From NCBI GenBank assembly GCA_900553515.1, contig USDN01000033.1, positions 1 through 27,410 on the forward strand: 27,410 nt of DNA. Direction: 5' to 3'. A program made the position numbers and the translations under genes. The notes below the pieces were generated by a model. The model was not told the origin of the DNA and made no database searches. It was given only the letters and a program-made list of their open reading frames with translations. Positions 24,205-27,410 of this stretch are shown here, in pieces. Position 1 is the stretch's first letter. Every line of letters begins with the position of its first letter. This DNA comes from an uncultured Blautia sp. GTDB taxonomy: Bacteria > Bacillota > Clostridia > Lachnospirales > Lachnospiraceae.

Positions 24205-24275
24205 TTGTGAAAACCTTGTGAATTTCCTTAAAAATTTATTTTTTCAAGGAATTTTCAAGGTTTTTCTCATATAAT
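24205..24275 (+). promoter_or_regulatory. Promoter of the lipoprotein hydrolase with two pairs of 11-bp direct repeats
   Basis: A TATAAT -10 box (24270-24275) has no recognisable -35 box 17 bp upstream. That position is occupied by the second of two copies of TTTTCAAGG (24241-24249 and 24252-24260), 11 bp apart. Further up, TTGTGAA occurs at 24205-24211 and 24216-24222, also 11 bp apart. OmpR/PhoB-family regulators bind direct repeats with one helical turn of spacing and replace the -35 box. The same DNA can fold into an imperfect hairpin (AAAACCTTG with CAAGGTTTT) followed by T residues, so it may also limit read-through from the kinase gene. Confidence 0.7.
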
Positions 24276-24316
24276 CGTGTCCGTAAAAAATTCTGATTAA
24301 GAAAGGGGCGCAGTCA

Positions 24317-26566
24317 ATGAAAAGAAAGCAGATAACTGCAATGATAACAGCAATGACAATGGTACTGGGAATCACAGCATGTGGAGCAGGAAACGTAAGC
24401 GCAGAGCAGGAGAATAAAGAACAGACAGAAATTGAAAATACCTTAAATATTTCAAACAACGATGAAATTACATGGAGTTATGACAGCCAGTCAGATTCCT
24501 GGACAATGTCCGTAACATGCGCAGTTGCAAATCCGGAGCTGCCGGATTATCAGGGCGTTTCTGTAAATGTTCCTGGTGCATATGTAAAAGGAATTGATAC
24601 AGATGGGAACGGAACGGAGGATGTAACAGGGAAAACTTATTCGGAAGAAGTAAATGGACAGCTCGTGATTGACGATAGTGCCCAAATTACGAATGCAAAC
24701 GGACAGACCTATACTGCATCTACAGCACCGGTTATTATAAATACAGGAGCAGCAGGGTACAGTGCACAGGAAAATCAAAAGGCATCTTCCGGCAATGCGG
24801 CATATGGATATATCAATGTGGCTTGTGGAAACCGTGGCAAACAGAGTACGGCAACGGATGAGAATGGGGAGGAATATTATACCGGTGATGCACCACTCTG
24901 TCTGGTGGATCAGAAAAATGCAATCCGTTTTGTAAAGTATAATATCATTCTTGGAAACCTTCCGGGAAATACAGAATATTTCGTGTCTACGGGAGGTTCC
25001 GGTGGTGGAGCACATGCGGCAATGGTAGCAGCAACTTCTGACAATACAGATTATTTCCCATATGAAGTAGAAGCAGGGGCAGTAGGAATCTATCAAAATG
25101 AAGATGGAACTTATTCAGAGACCATAGGATCAGAGGATACTGAAATTTCAGATGGAGTATGGGGATGTGTTGCATACAGTCCGATCACTTCTTTGCAGGA
25201 AGCGGATATGGCAATGGCATTTGAATACTATCTTGATACAGATTATGAATTTAATACGGATTTTCAGAAAAAGCTGGCAAAATACCTGTCTCAGGAATAT
25301 ATGGAGTATATCAATGATCAGAATCTGAGTGTCCGCGAGTCGGCAGTGGACATTGATATCAATGGAGATGGGGATAAGGACGATGTAGTGGATCTGACGA
25401 TAGAATATGATGGGGAAATATATGCAGATACCAACGGATACGGTGGGACTTATCTTACGCTTTATCTGAAAGAATTTGAAAAAAATCTGGAATGGTATCT
25501 GGAAAATCTGGATTATGCAGATGATTGGACGTGGTTTGACAGTGATGGAAATGCACTGAGTGATGAGAATGTGTCACAGATGACAACAGAAGAGAAAGCT
25601 CAGGCATTTCTGGAAGGACGATATGCCAAAGGAGAATCCGGACAAAATGCAGGTCCAGGAGGCAGAATGCCAGATGGAAATGGTCCGGATGGAAATAAAA
25701 TGCCGGGTGAAAAGCCGGACGGAATACCGGATGGAAATGACTCAGATGGAGAAAAGCCGGAGGGAGCACCAGCCGGAAGTATGCCAGATAGAGAAACTTT
25801 GGGTGGCAATGCTCAAGACGACCTGGTTACAAGTGGAATGGGAGATGAGGTCGGAACTCCGGATGCCGGAACTACACAGTCTGCAGGCACAAAAACAGAT
25901 TCTTCAAGCTATAGCAGCTATGAAGAAATGCTGGAATCTTATGAGAGTGATATCGCCTCTATCGAGGATGGTGACAAATACGGAAATAATATTGTAGACC
26001 TGTATAATCCAATCAACTATATTGGAAATGAAGATACAGAAAGTCCGACATGGACCAGAATTGTAATGGGTGCATCCGAAGGTGATATGTCTCTGTTTGC
26101 GTCTATGAACATGCAGATTGCATGGCTTAACAGCGGAACAGATGCCAAACTGGAATGGCAGTGGGATGGTGGACATGTTCCGTCTGAAATTTTTGGGGAA
26201 TCACTGGCACTTTATGTTGATGAAATGTATGGACAATATGTGGAAGGAGCTGCGAAAGTAACAAAAGTAGCGGCGCAGACTCAGACAGAAAACGGAACTG
26301 CCACAGAGGCAACAGGAACAAACATCAGCAGTTGGGTATCTTATGAGAATGGAGAGGTGAATTTTACTCTGAAAAATGCAGCTTCGTACAGAACAAAAGG
26401 AGCCAGTAAAGCAACGCCGGGATTTGATGTTATGGATTATGGACAGGAAACCTATGAATTTGGTTCTTCGACACAGGATGCGAGACACTTTGACAAGTAT
26501 GTGTTGAAGGTACTGCAGGAAGATGCGGAAACCTTAAGTGAACTGTTTAACTCTGAAGAAAAATAA
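24317..26566 (+). CDS. Secreted lipoprotein with alpha/beta-hydrolase (tannase/esterase-like) signature
   Basis: The 749-residue protein has a lipoprotein signal peptide (lipobox GITAC, Cys22) and so is anchored outside the cell. A GGSGG nucleophile-elbow motif (Ser228) within FVSTGGSGGGAHAAM, and a GGHVPSE segment (His620), suggest a serine hydrolase. The nearest match I recognise is the tannase/feruloyl-esterase-like group, but neither the third catalytic residue nor the substrate is visible. Asp-rich stretches (DTDGNGTED near 94, DINGDGDKDD near 347) look like calcium-binding loops. Residues about 438-530 form a Gly/Pro/Asp-rich linker (PDGNGPDGNKMPGEKPDG) inserted between the Ser and His regions. 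GAAAGGGG precedes the ATG by 8 nt. The gene follows the two-component system and lies 480 bp before the mobilization genes. Confidence 0.8.
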   Translation: MKRKQITAMITAMTMVLGITACGAGNVSAEQENKEQTEIENTLNISNNDEITWSYDSQSDSWTMSVTCAVANPELPDYQGVSVNVPGAYVKGIDTDGNGTEDVTGKTYSEEVNGQLVIDDSAQITNANGQTYTASTAPVIINTGAAGYSAQENQKASSGNAAYGYINVACGNRGKQSTATDENGEEYYTGDAPLCLVDQKNAIRFVKYNIILGNLPGNTEYFVSTGGSGGGAHAAMVAATSDNTDYFPYEVEAGAVGIYQNEDGTYSETIGSEDTEISDGVWGCVAYSPITSLQEADMAMAFEYYLDTDYEFNTDFQKKLAKYLSQEYMEYINDQNLSVRESAVDIDINGDGDKDDVVDLTIEYDGEIYADTNGYGGTYLTLYLKEFEKNLEWYLENLDYADDWTWFDSDGNALSDENVSQMTTEEKAQAFLEGRYAKGESGQNAGPGGRMPDGNGPDGNKMPGEKPDGIPDGNDSDGEKPEGAPAGSMPDRETLGGNAQDDLVTSGMGDEVGTPDAGTTQSAGTKTDSSSYSSYEEMLESYESDIASIEDGDKYGNNIVDLYNPINYIGNEDTESPTWTRIVMGASEGDMSLFASMNMQIAWLNSGTDAKLEWQWDGGHVPSEIFGESLALYVDEMYGQYVEGAAKVTKVAAQTQTENGTATEATGTNISSWVSYENGEVNFTLKNAASYRTKGASKATPGFDVMDYGQETYEFGSSTQDARHFDKYVLKVLQEDAETLSELFNSEEK

Positions 26567-26789
26567 CAGTAAAACGAAAGGAAGTTATTTATATTTAAAG
26601 GAAGGTGCTTTTCTGGAAAGAGTGGAAACAGCTGTACGGGATGGAGTAAAGGAATCCGTTCCGATGGCTATGAAATAGCAGTAACAGGAAAACAGACTGA
26701 CAGTAAGGAATAGCTTTACAAAAACAGAATAGCAGAAAAAGACAATGGCAGTGATGGCATTTCAGACATTATGAATTGGAGAAATGTTC

Positions 26790-26924
26790 ATGACTGCTAT
26801 TTTTATGTCTTTTAGCAGAAATGGAAAGAGATCCAGAAAAAGAAAGACAGAAATAACAGGAAAATATAACAGAAAAGCGTTGGCAGATGGGTGGATTGAA
26901 CAAGCAAGGCGAAGAAAAGAATAG
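26790..26924 (+). CDS. Small basic protein, 44 residues, unknown function
   Basis: This short frame starts at an ATG with GGAG 8 nt upstream and ends with TAG. The product is strongly basic (SRNGKRSRKRK near the start, ARRRKE at the end), so it could bind nucleic acid, as small accessory proteins of mobilization regions sometimes do. I recognise no family, and the length leaves chance occurrence possible. Confidence 0.3.
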   Translation: MTAIFMSFSRNGKRSRKRKTEITGKYNRKALADGWIEQARRRKE

Positions 26925-26948
26925 AGTGCCGGATACAGCACATGATTG

Positions 26949-26967
26949 TCCGATACTTCGCATCGGA
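26949..26967 (+). repeat. Inverted repeat upstream of mobC, candidate part of oriT
   Basis: TCCGAT (26949-26954) and ATCGGA (26962-26967) pair around a 7-base loop. Immediately to the right is AATCCCTGTAAAT, which loosely resembles the nic region of MOB-P relaxases (ATCCTG-type), though not exactly. Location before mobC-mobA is the main argument. Confidence 0.4.
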
Positions 26968-27045
26968 ATCCCTGTAAATTTTAGCCGAAACGCTGTGTTT
27001 GTTAATAAAGAATGAAAATCAAGCAAAGGAAGGAGACAAAAGCCT

Positions 27046-27410
27046 ATGAGAAAACGAAAGCATACAGTAACCATACGAATGAATAAAGCTGAATATAATC
27101 TGCTTCAAAACAAAGTGAAGGAATCCGGAAGAACACAGCAGGAAGTTGTAATAAAAGCAATCGCAGATTTGAAGATAGCTTCTACAGAGGAAGTGGAAGA
27201 ACTAAAAAGATTGAACCAGATGTTTGCAGATATTCTCAGTCAGCTACGGGGAGCTACTACAAATATCAATCAGATTGCAAGAAAGCTGCATATAGATGGA
27301 GAAGTTCCAAATGACAGTACGCTGTATTTCCTCAATAAAAATATTCTTAAGTACCGGAAGGAGAGTGAAAAGATATGGCTATTAATAAGACGATTAATAA
27401 GCGGACAAAT
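27046..27410 (+). CDS. mobC: Plasmid mobilization relaxosome protein MobC, partial at right edge
   Basis: The frame is open from the ATG at 27046 to the window edge (121 residues). The N-terminus MRKRKHTVTIRMNKAEYNLL has a ribbon-helix-helix pattern for DNA binding. A charged helix follows, and then the MobC signature around LRGATTNINQIARKLH. MobC helps the relaxase open the DNA at the origin of transfer. AGGAG lies about 10 nt before the start. The relaxase gene begins inside its 3' part in another frame. This marks the right end of the window as part of a mobilizable plasmid-like or integrated element. Confidence 0.88.
   Translation, partial: MRKRKHTVTIRMNKAEYNLLQNKVKESGRTQQEVVIKAIADLKIASTEEVEELKRLNQMFADILSQLRGATTNINQIARKLHIDGEVPNDSTLYFLNKNILKYRKESEKIWLLIRRLISGQ
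27375..27410 (+). CDS. mobA: Start of a relaxase gene (MobA-like), partial
   Basis: An ATG at 27375 opens a second frame (MAINKTINKRTN) that overlaps the end of mobC and runs off the window. Relaxase genes of Firmicute mobilizable elements usually overlap mobC in this way and begin with similar residues. Only 12 codons are visible, so the call rests on position; GGAGAG lies 9-12 nt upstream within mobC. Confidence 0.5.
   Translation, partial: MAINKTINKRTN

Larger units (their letters stand above)
26567..27045. other. Spacer between the hydrolase and mobC, with a small ORF and oriT-like hairpin
   Basis: This 479-bp stretch has no recognised gene. It contains several short open frames cut by stops, including one (about 26606-26680) ending ESVPMAMK without a clear start, one basic 44-residue ORF, and an inverted repeat upstream of mobC. 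In mobilizable elements the origin of transfer usually lies directly before the relaxase operon, as here. Confidence 0.5.

Noticed and set aside
24491..25096. 201-residue minus-strand frame inside the lipoprotein gene
   Set aside because: Cysteine-rich, no ribosome site, and opposite to a well-supported secreted protein.
1..27410. tRNA or rRNA genes, CRISPR arrays and insertion-sequence transposases
   Set aside because: I looked for regular spaced repeats, cloverleaf-like ends and transposase motifs and saw none; a profile search (tRNAscan-SE, Infernal, ISfinder) would be needed for certainty.

Overview
The window looks like a chromosomal segment of a gut-type Firmicute, most likely Lachnospiraceae. 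This rests on clostridial-style proteins (a fused FeoA-FeoB, a paired short-chain ChrA, a maturase very close to the Clostridium perfringens anSME pattern), strong AGGAGG-type ribosome binding sites and sigma-A promoters of the TTGACA-17-TATAAT type. Roughly the first 21.6 kb has a moderate GC content. From about 21.7 kb to the right edge the DNA is visibly more AT-rich, and it runs into mobilization genes, so the right end looks like an acquired mobilizable element.

Region 1 (1-5735) is a sulfatase locus. On the minus strand, tctC (solute receptor), tctB and tctA (membrane subunits of a tripartite tricarboxylate-type transporter) are followed by a cysteine-type sulfatase that runs off the left edge; the tctA stop and the sulfatase start overlap as TGATG. 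The divergent gene on the plus strand is an anaerobic sulfatase-maturating radical SAM enzyme. The sulfatase has no signal peptide, so the set reads as an uptake-and-desulfation system: a secondary transporter brings in a sulfated organic anion, a cytoplasmic sulfatase hydrolyses it, and the neighbouring maturase installs the formylglycine.

Region 2 (5872-13546) holds transport and resistance modules: a two-gene ChrA chromate-type transporter with a perfect consensus promoter; a heterodimeric ABC exporter divergent from a MerR/BmrR-type activator, with a 17-bp palindrome inside a 19-bp promoter spacer; and a YtrA-type GntR repressor, ABC ATPase and ABC-2 permease operon with a 28-bp dyad over its promoter.

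Region 3 (13673-21582) is more core-like: a FeoA-FeoB fusion for ferrous iron uptake with its terminator, a GH13 alpha-glucosidase (convergently overlapping a histidine kinase gene by 25 bp), an OmpR-family two-component pair, a tRNA-dihydrouridine synthase, and a small UBA-like/DUF4342-type membrane protein.

Region 4 (about 21.6-27.4 kb) starts with about 650 bp of apparently non-coding, repeat-bearing DNA (split 10-bp inverted repeat, strong hairpin, 13-bp direct repeats, a broken reading frame). Then come a second OmpR-family regulator and histidine kinase, a large secreted lipoprotein with an alpha/beta-hydrolase (esterase/tannase-like) signature, a spacer with an oriT-like hairpin, and the start of mobC-mobA. 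The promoter of the hydrolase carries two pairs of direct repeats with 11-bp periodicity, the spacing used by OmpR/PhoB-family regulators, so the adjacent two-component system probably controls it. The two leading candidates for something undescribed are the transporter-sulfatase-maturase set and the signal-controlled secreted hydrolase next to mobilization genes.
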